DNA from: Streptomyces finlayi
GTDB taxonomy: Bacteria; Actinomycetota; Actinomycetes; Streptomycetales; Streptomycetaceae
Reading direction: 5' to 3'
Length of the DNA stretch: 64,000 bases
Assembly: GCF_014216315.1 (NCBI RefSeq)
Contig: NZ_CP045702.1
Coordinates: forward strand, 1,178,001-1,242,000
Within the stretch, counting starts at the first letter, position 1. Every line of letters begins with the position of its first letter. Both the position numbers and the translations under genes were made by a program. Below, piece by piece: positions 27,316-34,845 of the stretch. The notes under the pieces are model-generated. The model did not search any database. It saw only the letters and a list, made by a program, of their open reading frames with translations, and was not told the DNA's origin.

Positions 27316-27777
27316 ATGTGTCACCCCTCGTGGGCCCGCGCACGCACGGCGGCGCACCGGCTGAGCGAACTCGCGCGACTGCGCCGCGTCCGCGACCGGA
27401 TCGACCGTGAGTACGCACAGCCGCTGAACGCCGAGGCGCTCGCCCTCGCCGCGAACATGCCGGCCGGGCACCTCGGCCGCCAGTTCCGGCTGGCCTACGG
27501 CGAGTCGGCGTACGCGTACCTGATGGCGCGTCGCGTCGAGCGCGCCACGGCACTGCTGCGAAGTGGCGACCTGGGCATCACCGAGGTCTCTTCCGCGGTC
27601 GGCTGCCCGTCACCGGGGACTTTCAGCGCCCGCTTCACCGAGCGGGTCGGCATATCGCCCGGCGACTGTCGGAGCGGCGCGAGGGGCACAGTCGCCGTGG
27701 GGACGCCCTCATGGGTGGCCGCGCAACTGACTGGACCGGTCAGGAATCAAGAAGCACCGCCCCCGCACCCCCACTAG
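27316..27777 (+). CDS. Small AraC-family transcriptional regulator
   Basis: 153 residues with the two-helix-turn-helix AraC DNA-binding domain at residues about 20-120 (LNAEALALAANMPAGHLGRQ, then YLMARRVERATALLRSGD and ITEVSSAVGCPSPGTFSARF). No sensor cupin is present; similar short AraC proteins occur widely in Streptomyces next to VOC genes. GAGGAGG lies 6-7 nt before ATG. Its last codons (VRNQEAP) overlap the conserved motif, and its stop codon TAG is part of the -10 box of the following VOC gene, so the regulator and its target promoter are physically nested. Confidence 0.85.
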   Translation: MCHPSWARARTAAHRLSELARLRRVRDRIDREYAQPLNAEALALAANMPAGHLGRQFRLAYGESAYAYLMARRVERATALLRSGDLGITEVSSAVGCPSPGTFSARFTERVGISPGDCRSGARGTVAVGTPSWVAAQLTGPVRNQEAPPPHPH

Positions 27778-27780
27778 CGT
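27739..27780 (+). promoter_or_regulatory. Activator motif and leaderless promoter of VOC gene 2, inside araC
   Basis: GTCAGGAATCAAGAAGC at 27739-27755 is identical to the copy at 26623. It is followed by 19 nt, TAGCGT at 27775-27780, then 7 nt to ATG at 27788. The -10-like box begins with the araC stop codon. The motif would overlap or touch the -35 position, as for a class II activator site. Confidence 0.6.
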
Positions 27781-27787
27781 CATGACC

Positions 27788-28414
27788 ATGGCATCCATCG
27801 AAACCATCACCCTGGACGTGGCCGACACCGCGGCCGCCGAGCACTTCTACACCACCGCCTTCGGCTTGGACACGCAGATCCGTCTGCGCGCCTCGGAGGC
27901 ACCCACCACCGGCTTCCGTGGATTCACGCTGTCGCTCACGGTGTCCCAGCCTTCCACCGTCGACAGCTTCATCGAGACGGCCCTCGGCGCCGGCGCCACG
28001 ACCGTGAAGCCCGCCGCGAAGTCGCTCTGGGGCTACGGCGGGGTCGTCCAGGCTCCCGACGGGACGATCTGGAAGATCGCGACGTCGGCGAAGAAGGACA
28101 CCGGACCTGCCGGCCGGCAGATCGACGACATCGTGCTCCTGCTGGGCGTCGCGGACGTGGCCGCCAGCAAGCGGTTCCACGTCGGCCACGGGCTCGTCGT
28201 GGAGAAGAGCTTCGGCCGTATGTACGTCGAGTTCGCCGTGGGGTCGAGCCCCGTCAAGCTGGCGCTGTACCGGCGCCGGGCCCTGGCGAAGGATGCCGGC
28301 GTCTCCCCCGACGGCACGGGCTCCCACCGGCTGGCGATCGGCGGCGACGGCGGGCCGTTCACGGACCCCGACGGCTTCGCGTGGGAGGCCACGTCGCCGG
28401 CAGCCGAGTCCTGA
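27788..28414 (+). CDS. VOC-superfamily protein 2 (two VOC units)
   Basis: 208 residues with two VOC modules: MASIETITLDVADTAAAEHF with TTGFRGFTLSLTV, and IDDIVLLLGVADVAASKRFH ending in DPDGFAWEATS. Tandem VOC proteins of this kind are usually annotated as glyoxalase; the substrate is unknown. The second ATG (27788) is preferred over 27782 because it restores exactly the promoter-to-start spacing seen for VOC gene 1. It is followed 91 bp later by the PNPOx-like gene. Confidence 0.85.
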   Translation: MASIETITLDVADTAAAEHFYTTAFGLDTQIRLRASEAPTTGFRGFTLSLTVSQPSTVDSFIETALGAGATTVKPAAKSLWGYGGVVQAPDGTIWKIATSAKKDTGPAGRQIDDIVLLLGVADVAASKRFHVGHGLVVEKSFGRMYVEFAVGSSPVKLALYRRRALAKDAGVSPDGTGSHRLAIGGDGGPFTDPDGFAWEATSPAAES

Positions 28415-28505
28415 GCTCTCGGCCGGCAGCCTGGAAACGATCCGCCCCGATGCACCGGACGAGCCCGGCGTACAAAACCGCATGGACGAAGTGACTGGAG
28501 GAAGC

Positions 28506-28964
28506 ATGACGGACGCACCGCCCCGTGGACTTGAGGAGAGGCTGCGCGACACGCGCGCGCGGCTGGAGAGCGACATCGACGTGTGGGTCGCGACGTCGGG
28601 CACACCGGGCGGGGCCCACCTCGTCCCGCTCTCGTTCCTGTGGGACGGGACCGCGATCCTGGTCTCGACGCCGCGCACCTCGATCACCGGCCGCAACCTG
28701 CTGGCGGACGCCCGGGTACGCCTCAGCTTCGGACCGACCCGCGATGTCGTCATGGTCGACGGAATCGCCGAACCGGTGCGCATCGGGGACCTCGCTGCCG
28801 GGACGGGCGACGCGTTCGTGGCCAAGACCGGTTTCGATCCGCGCGAGCCCGACGAACAGGCGTACCAGTACTTCCTGATCCGCCCACAGCGCGTCCAGGC
28901 ATGGCGTGAGGCGAACGAGATGCGGGGACGCCACCTCATGCGCGACGGCCGGTGGCTGGGCTGA
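28506..28964 (+). CDS. PNPOx/F420-type split-barrel oxidoreductase
   Basis: 152 residues. A split-barrel flavin or F420-binding fold is indicated by DIDVWVATSGTPGGAHLVPL, SFLWDGTAILVSTPRTS and RVRLSFGPTRDVVMVDGIAE. It resembles the PPOX-class probable F420-dependent enzymes of actinobacteria (Rv3369-like, about 140-150 residues), which reduce small electrophiles or cofactors. ATG 28506 is preceded by TGGAGG at 5 nt, which rules out the ATG at 28482. It may be co-transcribed with VOC gene 2. Confidence 0.8.
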   Translation: MTDAPPRGLEERLRDTRARLESDIDVWVATSGTPGGAHLVPLSFLWDGTAILVSTPRTSITGRNLLADARVRLSFGPTRDVVMVDGIAEPVRIGDLAAGTGDAFVAKTGFDPREPDEQAYQYFLIRPQRVQAWREANEMRGRHLMRDGRWLG

Positions 28965-29128
28965 CCGCCACCGCCCGTACGGACGCGCTCGGCGTGCCGG
29001 TACGCCGAGCCTGACGGACCATTCGAAGGGGCGGGGCTGCGGCGCGGTTCACGACACCGGTTCGCGGCACAGTTCACGGCACCGACTGACGACACCGATT
29101 GCGCGACACCCGCCCTGCTGCGATCTTC

Positions 29129-29149
29129 ATCTCATATCTGAGATAACGT
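29129..29149 (+). promoter_or_regulatory. Operator palindrome and probable leaderless promoter of the XRE-MurA gene
   Basis: ATCTCA-TATC-TGAGAT (29129-29144) followed by AAC shares the form ATCTC-N6-GAGATAAC with the acnA site. TAACGT (29144-29149) is a -10-like hexamer 6 nt before ATG 29156, and no ribosome site is present, so the message may be leaderless and the operator overlaps the core promoter. Confidence 0.55.
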
Positions 29150-29155
29150 GCGGGC

Positions 29156-30685
29156 ATGGAAGACGACTACCTCGTACGCATCGGCAAGCTCATCCGTGAC
29201 GCCCGTCAGCACCGGGGCTGGACACAGACGCAGCTGGCCGACGCGCTCGGCACCAGCCAGAGCGCGGTCAACCGGATCGAGCGCGGCAACCAGAACATCA
29301 GCCTTGAGATGATCGCCCGTATCGGCGAAGCTCTCGACAGCGAAATCGTGTCCCTCGGCTACGCCGGCCCCATGCACCTCCGCGTCGTGGGTGGCCGCCG
29401 GCTCTCCGGCTCCATCGACGTCAAGACGAGCAAGAACGCGTGCGTCGCGCTGCTCTGCGCCACGCTCCTCAACAAAGGCCGTACGGTGCTGCGCCGGGTG
29501 GCGCGCATCGAAGAGGTCTTCCGGCTGCTGGAGGTGCTGAACTCCATCGGGGTGCGCACCCGCTGGATCAACGACGGCGTGGACCTCGAGATCGTCCCGC
29601 CCGCCGATCTCGACCTCGCGTCGATCGACGCGGACGCCGCGCGCCGGACCCGGTCCATCATCATGTTCCTCGGCCCGCTGCTGCACCGGGTCGACCAGTT
29701 CACCCTGCCGTACGCCGGCGGCTGCGACCTCGGTACGCGCACCATCGAGCCCCACATGATCGCGCTGCGCCGGTTCGGTCTGGAGATCGCGGCGACCGAC
29801 GGCCTCTACCACGCCCAGGTCGACCACGCGGTCTCCCCCGACCGCCCCATCGTGCTGACCGAACGCGGGGACACGGTGACCGAGAACGCGCTGCTCGCCG
29901 CCGCCCGGCACGACGGCACCACGATCATCCGCAACGCGTCCTCCAACTACATGGTCCAGGACCTGTGCTTCTTCCTCGAGGCACTGGGCGTCAAGGTCGA
30001 GGGCGTCGGAACGACGACGCTGACCGTGCACGGGGTCCCCCAGATCGACGTGGACGTCGACTACTTCCCGTCCGAGGACCCGGTCGAGGCGATGAGCCTG
30101 CTGGCCGCCGCGGTGGTGACGGAGTCCGAGCTGACGATCCGCCGGGTACCGATCGAGTTCCTGGAGATCGAGCTCGCGGTGCTGGAGGAGATGGGCGTCG
30201 ACTGCGACCGGACGCCGGAGTACCCCGCCGACAACGGCCGCACCCGGCTGGTGGACCTGACCGTCCGCCCCTCCAAGCTGGAGGCGCCGATCGACAAGAT
30301 CCACCCGATGCCGTTCCCCGGCCTCAACATCGACAACGTGCCGTTCTTCGCCGCCATCGCGGCCTCCGCGCACGGCCAGACCCTGATCCACGACTGGGTG
30401 TACGACAACCGGGCCATCTACCTGACCGACCTCAACCGCCTCGGCGGCAGGCTCCAGCTCCTGGACCCCCACCGCGTCCTGGTCGAGGGCCCCACCCGCT
30501 GGCGCGCCGCCGAGATGATGTGCCCGCCCGCCCTGCGACCGGCCGTGGTGGTCCTGCTCGCGATGATGGCGGCCGAGGGCACATCGGTCCTGCGCAACGT
30601 GTACGTGATCAACCGCGGTTACGAGGACCTGGCGGAGCGCCTGAACTCGGTGGGCGCCCAGATCGAGATCTTCCGCGACATCTGA
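29156..30685 (+). CDS. murA2: XRE helix-turn-helix fused to a UDP-GlcNAc 1-carboxyvinyltransferase (MurA-like) domain
   Basis: 509 residues. Residues about 8-65 are an XRE DNA-binding domain (WTQTQLADALGTSQSAVNRI). Residues about 75-505 are an EPSP/MurA fold. Catalytic features are retained: Lys93-Asn94 in TSKNACVALL and Cys190 in YAGGCDLGTRTIEPH, the Cys attacked by fosfomycin in MurA. The active enzyme adds enolpyruvate to UDP-GlcNAc, the first step of peptidoglycan precursor synthesis. The HTH suggests a DNA-binding, possibly substrate-sensing role; its own promoter carries a palindrome that also occurs before acnA. Similar fusions are widespread in Streptomyces (SCO5998 in S. coelicolor, from memory). 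Whether it is catalytic, regulatory or both is not decided by sequence. Confidence 0.9.
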   Translation: MEDDYLVRIGKLIRDARQHRGWTQTQLADALGTSQSAVNRIERGNQNISLEMIARIGEALDSEIVSLGYAGPMHLRVVGGRRLSGSIDVKTSKNACVALLCATLLNKGRTVLRRVARIEEVFRLLEVLNSIGVRTRWINDGVDLEIVPPADLDLASIDADAARRTRSIIMFLGPLLHRVDQFTLPYAGGCDLGTRTIEPHMIALRRFGLEIAATDGLYHAQVDHAVSPDRPIVLTERGDTVTENALLAAARHDGTTIIRNASSNYMVQDLCFFLEALGVKVEGVGTTTLTVHGVPQIDVDVDYFPSEDPVEAMSLLAAAVVTESELTIRRVPIEFLEIELAVLEEMGVDCDRTPEYPADNGRTRLVDLTVRPSKLEAPIDKIHPMPFPGLNIDNVPFFAAIAASAHGQTLIHDWVYDNRAIYLTDLNRLGGRLQLLDPHRVLVEGPTRWRAAEMMCPPALRPAVVVLLAMMAAEGTSVLRNVYVINRGYEDLAERLNSVGAQIEIFRDI

Positions 30686-30694
30686 CCGGCGCGA

Positions 30695-30726
30695 TGTCGT
30701 GCCCCTTGGAGGCAAGGGGCACGACA
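30695..30726 (+). terminator. Strong hairpin terminator of the XRE-MurA gene
   Basis: Perfect 14-bp stem TGTCGTGCCCCTTG / CAAGGGGCACGACA with loop GAGG, 9 bp after the stop codon. Confidence 0.88.
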
Positions 30727-31661
30727 CCTCAACATGCCAGCTGATCTGCGGGTACTCACCTTCACGACCCTCCATTGATCACTGTTGTTTTTCAGCACCT
30801 TGTGCAACGCACGTGCAAGATGATCTTGAATGGTTGACGACACGTCAGGGATATCTGAGCATCCGTCAGACTTTACGCAGAGTTGTCGTCGGAGTGGCCT
30901 CGCAACGTCCGAGTAGCGGCGGTGACGGTGGCGTCCCACGTCCCCGTCGGCGACCCGCAAGTGCGGTTCGTGTCGATGCATTCGCCGCCCACGAAGTATC
31001 GGGCCATGTTCGATCCGCATCTGTATGCGTTGGCCGCGGCGATCCGTGCGGCTCGGCCGGACGTCGGTGCAGCCGTCCCGGCGTTATAGGCGAGTAGACA
31101 TTCATCCAGCGTCACGCTGTCCCGTCTCGAGCGCTTTGCCCCTACGGGCCTTGCTGGCGAACAATCTGACTGCTGGCGTTGCTGCCCCGTGGCGGTGCCC
31201 GCAGCGACAGAGTGGCGCCCCCGCATGCACGAGTAGGAACGGGCTGGTTTGCCGGGCCTGGAGATGCGCAATGCCTCCCAGGCCCGGTTACTGGAGCGGC
31301 CCAAGGAGAGCGGCCCGTCTGGATCAAACTGTTGGCGGGGCCTGTAGCCCTCCCCTTGTCGGTTCTCCTGAGGTTCCCCATGCCGGAGGTCGGCCTCAAG
31401 GTGTCCAGAGGGGGACCGGACGAGGGTCCGGAGGAGCTGACAACAGGGATGACACACCCCCGGGGACACCGAGCTTCGCCAGAGCCCAGTTGAGCGAGGC
31501 TGCCTCGGCATCGCACATGCGGGCGATCAGGCTCGTCTGCTCGGGCAAGAGGATCCTCCGGGGGATCACGATGGTCTCGCGGACCCTGTCGAGGGGCAGT
31601 CCGCGCTGGAAGCCCTGTCCGGCTCGACGGGGCGCGTCCTCGTCCCCCTCTCTGTCAGCCT
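30727..31661. other. Gene-poor spacer at the edge of the mobile region
   Basis: No supported gene. A plus-strand frame at 30883-31089 (TTG start, 68 codons, DPQVRFVSMHSPPTKYRAMF) lacks a ribosome site and is unrecognised. On the minus strand, 31480-31660 reads ETIVIPRRILLPEQTSLIAR and MCDAEAASLNWALAKLGV, possibly the decayed continuation of something interrupted by the IS3 element. The segment is less G+C-rich in places (30770-30860) than the conserved genes to its left. Confidence 0.4.
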
Positions 31662-31725
31662 TGGGTGAGACGTCTCGCTTCGGCGGGTTAGCCTGAGAGG
31701 GCACTGACAGGAGAACTATCCCCTC

Positions 31726-32109
31726 ATGACCAGTACCAATCCCACGGGATCCGACCCGGCCCCCAGGCCGAAGCGCCGTTCGTTCAGTCCGGAGTACAAG
31801 CTGCGGATCGTCGCCGAGTACGACGCCGCGCCCAGGAACGAGAAGGGCGCGGTCCTGCGCCGCGAGCGCCTGTACCACTCGCACGTCACCGAGTGGCGGG
31901 CCGCGCGGGATGCCGGGGCCCTGGAAAAGCTGGTCGACAAGCGCACCAGCCCGGCGAGGCCGAAGAAGCCGGCCGCCGAGACGGAGAACGAGAAACTGCG
32001 CCGCCAGGTGGAACGGCTGGAGAAGGAACTGGCCCGGAACAAGGCCGCACTGGAAGTCATGGGAAAAGCTTCCGCGCTCTTGGAAATGATCTCCGAGAGC
32101 GCGGACTGA
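31726..32109 (+). CDS. IS3-family transposase OrfA
   Basis: 127 residues. The N-terminal helix-turn-helix (RRSFSPEYKLRIVAEYDAA then RRERLYHSHVTEWRAARDAG) recognises the inverted repeats. A Leu-zipper coiled coil (ENEKLRRQVERLEKELARNK) is used for multimerisation. It is translated alone as a regulator or fused with OrfB by -1 frameshifting near its 3' end. The ATG lies shortly after the left inverted repeat, and GACAGGAGAAC upstream provides a ribosome site. Confidence 0.9.
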   Translation: MTSTNPTGSDPAPRPKRRSFSPEYKLRIVAEYDAAPRNEKGAVLRRERLYHSHVTEWRAARDAGALEKLVDKRTSPARPKKPAAETENEKLRRQVERLEKELARNKAALEVMGKASALLEMISESAD

Positions 32110-33134
32110 ATCCTGCCGCCGGCCCTGTCGTGGACGAGGCGTTCACCGGCGTCGAGGCTCAGCTGGGCATCACGGCGGCCTGTCGGCTGACCGGGCGCTC
32201 TCGGGCCACCCATTACCGCCGGCTGCGGCCGGTACCACCGCGCAGAGCACGTGTCCCGCAGGTGCAGCCGTTGGCCCTGACAGCCGAAGAGCGTGCGGCC
32301 GTAGTGGAGTTGATGAACAGCGAGGAGTACGCCGAGCTTGCGCCCGCGCAGATCTGGGCGCGTGAGCTGGATGCCGGGCGCTATCACTGCTCGGTCTCGA
32401 CGATGTACCGGATCCTGCGCGAGCGGGGGCAGTCCGGCGAGCGCCGGCGGCAGGCCACCCATCCCGCCAAGGCGGTGCCCGAGCTGGTCGCCACCGCGCC
32501 GTCGCAGGTGTTCACCTGGGACATCACCAAGGCGGCCGGACCGCTCAAGGGCGTCTGGTATCACGCGTACGTGATCATCGACATCTTCAGCCGGTACATC
32601 GTCGGCCACACCGTCGAGCGGGCCGAATCCGCGGTGCGTGCCGAGGAGCTGATCCGCGAGACGATCACCCGCAACGGCATCGTGCCCGAGACGGTGCACG
32701 CGGACCGCGGCACCTCGATGACGAGCAAGAAGGTCTCCCAGCTGCTGATCGACCTGGGTGTGTCGCGGTCGCACTCGCGGCCGAAGGTCTCCAACGACAA
32801 TCCTTACAGCGAGGCCCAGTTCAAGACCACGAAGTACATGTCGGACTATCCCGAACGGTTCGACTCGCTGGCCCACGCCCGCGAGTGGTTCGACGCGTTC
32901 ATCGCGTACTACAACCATGAGCACCGGCACTCGGGGATCGGCTGGCACACACCCGCCTCCGTGCACTTCGGGACCGCCGAGGAGGTCCGCGATCAGCGCG
33001 CGGTCACCCTCGCCGAGGCATACGCCCGCCACCCCGAACGCTTCGGCCGCCGCCCCCGACCACCCGAGATACCCCAAACGGCCTGGATCAACGACCCGGC
33101 CAAGCGCCGCGAACCCGCACCACAAACCCCATAG
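31726..33134 (+). CDS. IS3-family OrfAB fusion transposase made by programmed -1 frameshift
   Basis: The heptamer G GGA AAA at 32061-32067 in the orfA frame allows tandem slippage to GGG AAA A, after which the orfB frame stays open to 33134. The OrfB part (about 355 residues) has an HTH_21 region (TAACRLTGRSRATHYRRLRP) and an rve integrase core with the DDE triad: Asp in FTWDITK, Asp in VHADRGTSM and Glu in NDNPYSEAQFKTTKY. All catalytic residues are intact, so the element may still be mobile. Confidence 0.85.
32061..32067 (+). promoter_or_regulatory. Programmed -1 ribosomal frameshift heptamer
   Basis: GGGAAAA fits X XXY YYZ with codons GGA and AAA in the orfA frame. It is followed by G+C-rich sequence that could fold. 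Confidence 0.65.
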
Positions 33135-33154
33135 CGATACGACCGTCTCACTGG

Positions 33155-33735
33155 ACTTGAAATCTTCCGCCGAGGTTTCGATTCCGCCGCGTGGGATTCG
33201 TGTCCCATGTGGAAATGGGACAGCATCGGCTTCAGTGCGAGACTGTCGTGGGTATTGGCCGCGGAGAGCCCGACGCGTAGGGGCAGTCCGTCCGCGTCGG
33301 ACAGGATGTGCATCTTGGAACCGGGCTTACCGCGGTCCACGGGGCTCGGACCTGCAAGTTCGCCCCCTTTTTAGCCCGGACGTGCGCTGAGTCCAATACC
33401 GCCCGGGACAGATCGACCAGGCCCTGCTCGTCCAGAAGTTGAAGAACTCTCTGGTGCAGCCGGCCCCACACGCCGGCACGGGACCAGATGACGAACCGGC
33501 GGTGCACGGTCGACTTCGACGCCCCGAAGCACGGCGGTAAGGCCCGCCAGGCACAGCCGCTGACCAGCACATAGATGATCGCGGCGAACACCGCCTCATC
33601 ATCGATGTTCGCCACCCTGCGGCCGCACCCGGGCGGCCGGCAGCAGCGGCTCGGCGATCTCCCACAAACCGACCGGAACAATCCAGTCCCATCGCCCACT
33701 CCTCATGGGAGTCGGCTACCCCAACTCACCATGTA
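33155..33735 (-). pseudogene. Decayed IS5-type transposase, truncated by the IS3 element
   Basis: The minus strand encodes, in three different frames, the parts of an IS5/IS427-like transposase: DWIVPVGLWEIAEPLLPAAR near 33690, then IDDEAVFAAIIYVLVSGCAW and SKSTVHRRFVIWSRAGVWGR, and finally DRGKPGSKMHILSDADGLPL with VGLSAANTHDSLALKPML. At least two frameshifts separate them (near 33615 and 33345). Sequence after SHFHMGHE degenerates and ends at the IS3 border, and the Glu-containing C-terminus is missing. It is inactive. Confidence 0.85.
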
Positions 33736-33886
33736 GGACACAGCCTTAGCTTGTTCTTTTTCTACCGGTCTCGAACGGCGTCTCGAACTGGGTCGCTCAC
33801 CAGGAGGTTCGCCGGACGTGGGGGCGGCCTTCGTCTGATCATGTGCTCCGACCAAGGTGCACGTGACCAAGACGAAGGCCGTGAGG

Positions 33887-34555
33887 ATGAGTCTGCTGCC
33901 TGATGCTGTCCGAGGGGAAGCGTTCGCGGAAGCGTCACGCTTCCGGGGCGAGTTCTACGCGTGCCTGGCCGCACGGCGTGACGAGTTGTTCGAGCTGTCC
34001 GACGCGGTGTTGTGTGCTGACGGGGCGGTGAAGTCTCCGGTCGACTTGACGCTGTTGCCCGAGCATCGTCGTGGGCACGGAGCCATGTACGGGGCTTTGA
34101 ACCATGGCCGGATCGACGTGGATCGGCTTCGGACGGTGCTGGCCGGGCTGTCGCTGCCTCGTTTCGATGGCGGGCGGTTGGTGATGGCGGTCGATGTGTC
34201 GCCGTGGCTTCGCTCGGACGCGCCGTGCTCGGCGGATCGGCTGTTCTGCCACGTCTACGGCCGCGCGAAAGCAGCCTCGCAGTTCATTCCGGGGTGGCCC
34301 TACTCCTTCGTCGCCGTGCTGGAGCCGGGTGCCACCTCCTGGACCGCGATCCTGGACGCCGTGCGGCTCGGCCCGGTCGACGACGCAACCGCTGTCACTG
34401 CCGTCCAGCTGCGAGGAGTCGTCGAGCGGCTCATCGCCGCGGGGCAGTGGCAGGCGGACCCACCGCTCGGCATGGCTCGATCACGAGGGCGAACTTCCCT
34501 TGGTGGAAGGCACGTTGATCCGGCTGAAGGTCGAGTATCTATCGAAGGAGCGGGA
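33887..34555 (+). pseudogene. Internally deleted transposase (NF041680-like family)
   Basis: From ATG 33887 the frame MSLLPDAVRGEAFAEASRFR through VVERLIAAGQWQ matches what I recall of a large family of putative transposases in Streptomyces. At about 34462 it jumps, with a frame change, to AWLDHEGELPLVEGTLIRLK, which in full-length members lies some 150 or more residues further on. It stops being recognisable at about 34555. An 11-bp inverted repeat GGCCTTCGTCT / AGACGAAGGCC (33826-33836, 33870-33880) precedes the start. It is inactive. Confidence 0.7.
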
Positions 34556-34845
34556 TGCAGCACCTTGCTGCACGTTCCCGATGAGGAGGCGCTCACCTGG
34601 CGCTATCCCAAGCGAGATCCAACGCTTGTGGAATTTCTTGAAGGTCTTCAGCCGTCGGAACTTCTTTCGGACCCAGCGCATCAGGTAGTAGTTGATGCGC
34701 CTGAGGAGGGGATACAGCTCGGTTTGATAGAACGCACCGTAGTACTGCATCCAGCCACGGACGATCGGATTGATCCACCGTGCGAACTCGGTCAAGGTGT
34801 AGTCGATGTGCATATGGAGCCGCCACGAGCGGACTTCACCGCTCA
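34556..34845 (-). pseudogene. C-terminal fragment of a group II intron reverse transcriptase/maturase
   Basis: The minus strand encodes FARWINPIVRGWMQYYGAFY then YPLLRRINYYLMRWVRKKFR and RLKTFKKFHKRW, the thumb/maturase X region (group II intron maturase-specific domain) of LtrA-type proteins. Neither the polymerase palm nor the intron RNA domains V/VI were found. Its right border coincides, within a few bases, with the point where the condensation domain of the assembly-line gene breaks off, so an intron or its deletion product probably truncated that gene. Confidence 0.75.

Larger units (their letters stand above)
31665..33151 (+). mobile_element. IS3-family insertion sequence, apparently complete
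   Basis: 1487 bp bounded by imperfect inverted repeats starting GTGAGACG at both ends (right end CGTCTCAC), with further partial matches inward. The 3-bp direct repeat TGG flanks it at 31662-31664 and 33152-33154, as expected for IS3-type target duplication. Inside are orfA and orfB in the order and frame offset (-1) typical of IS3, with a slippery heptamer. It lies at the broken end of an IS5-type transposase remnant. Confidence 0.88.

Noticed and set aside
30883..31089. 68-codon frame in the spacer after the XRE-MurA gene
   Set aside because: TTG start without a ribosome site, no recognisable family.
31480..31661. Left-hand continuation of the IS5 transposase across the IS3 insertion
   Set aside because: Joining the two flanks at the TGG duplication does not give the expected IS5 C-terminus in any frame, so a simple interruption could not be shown.
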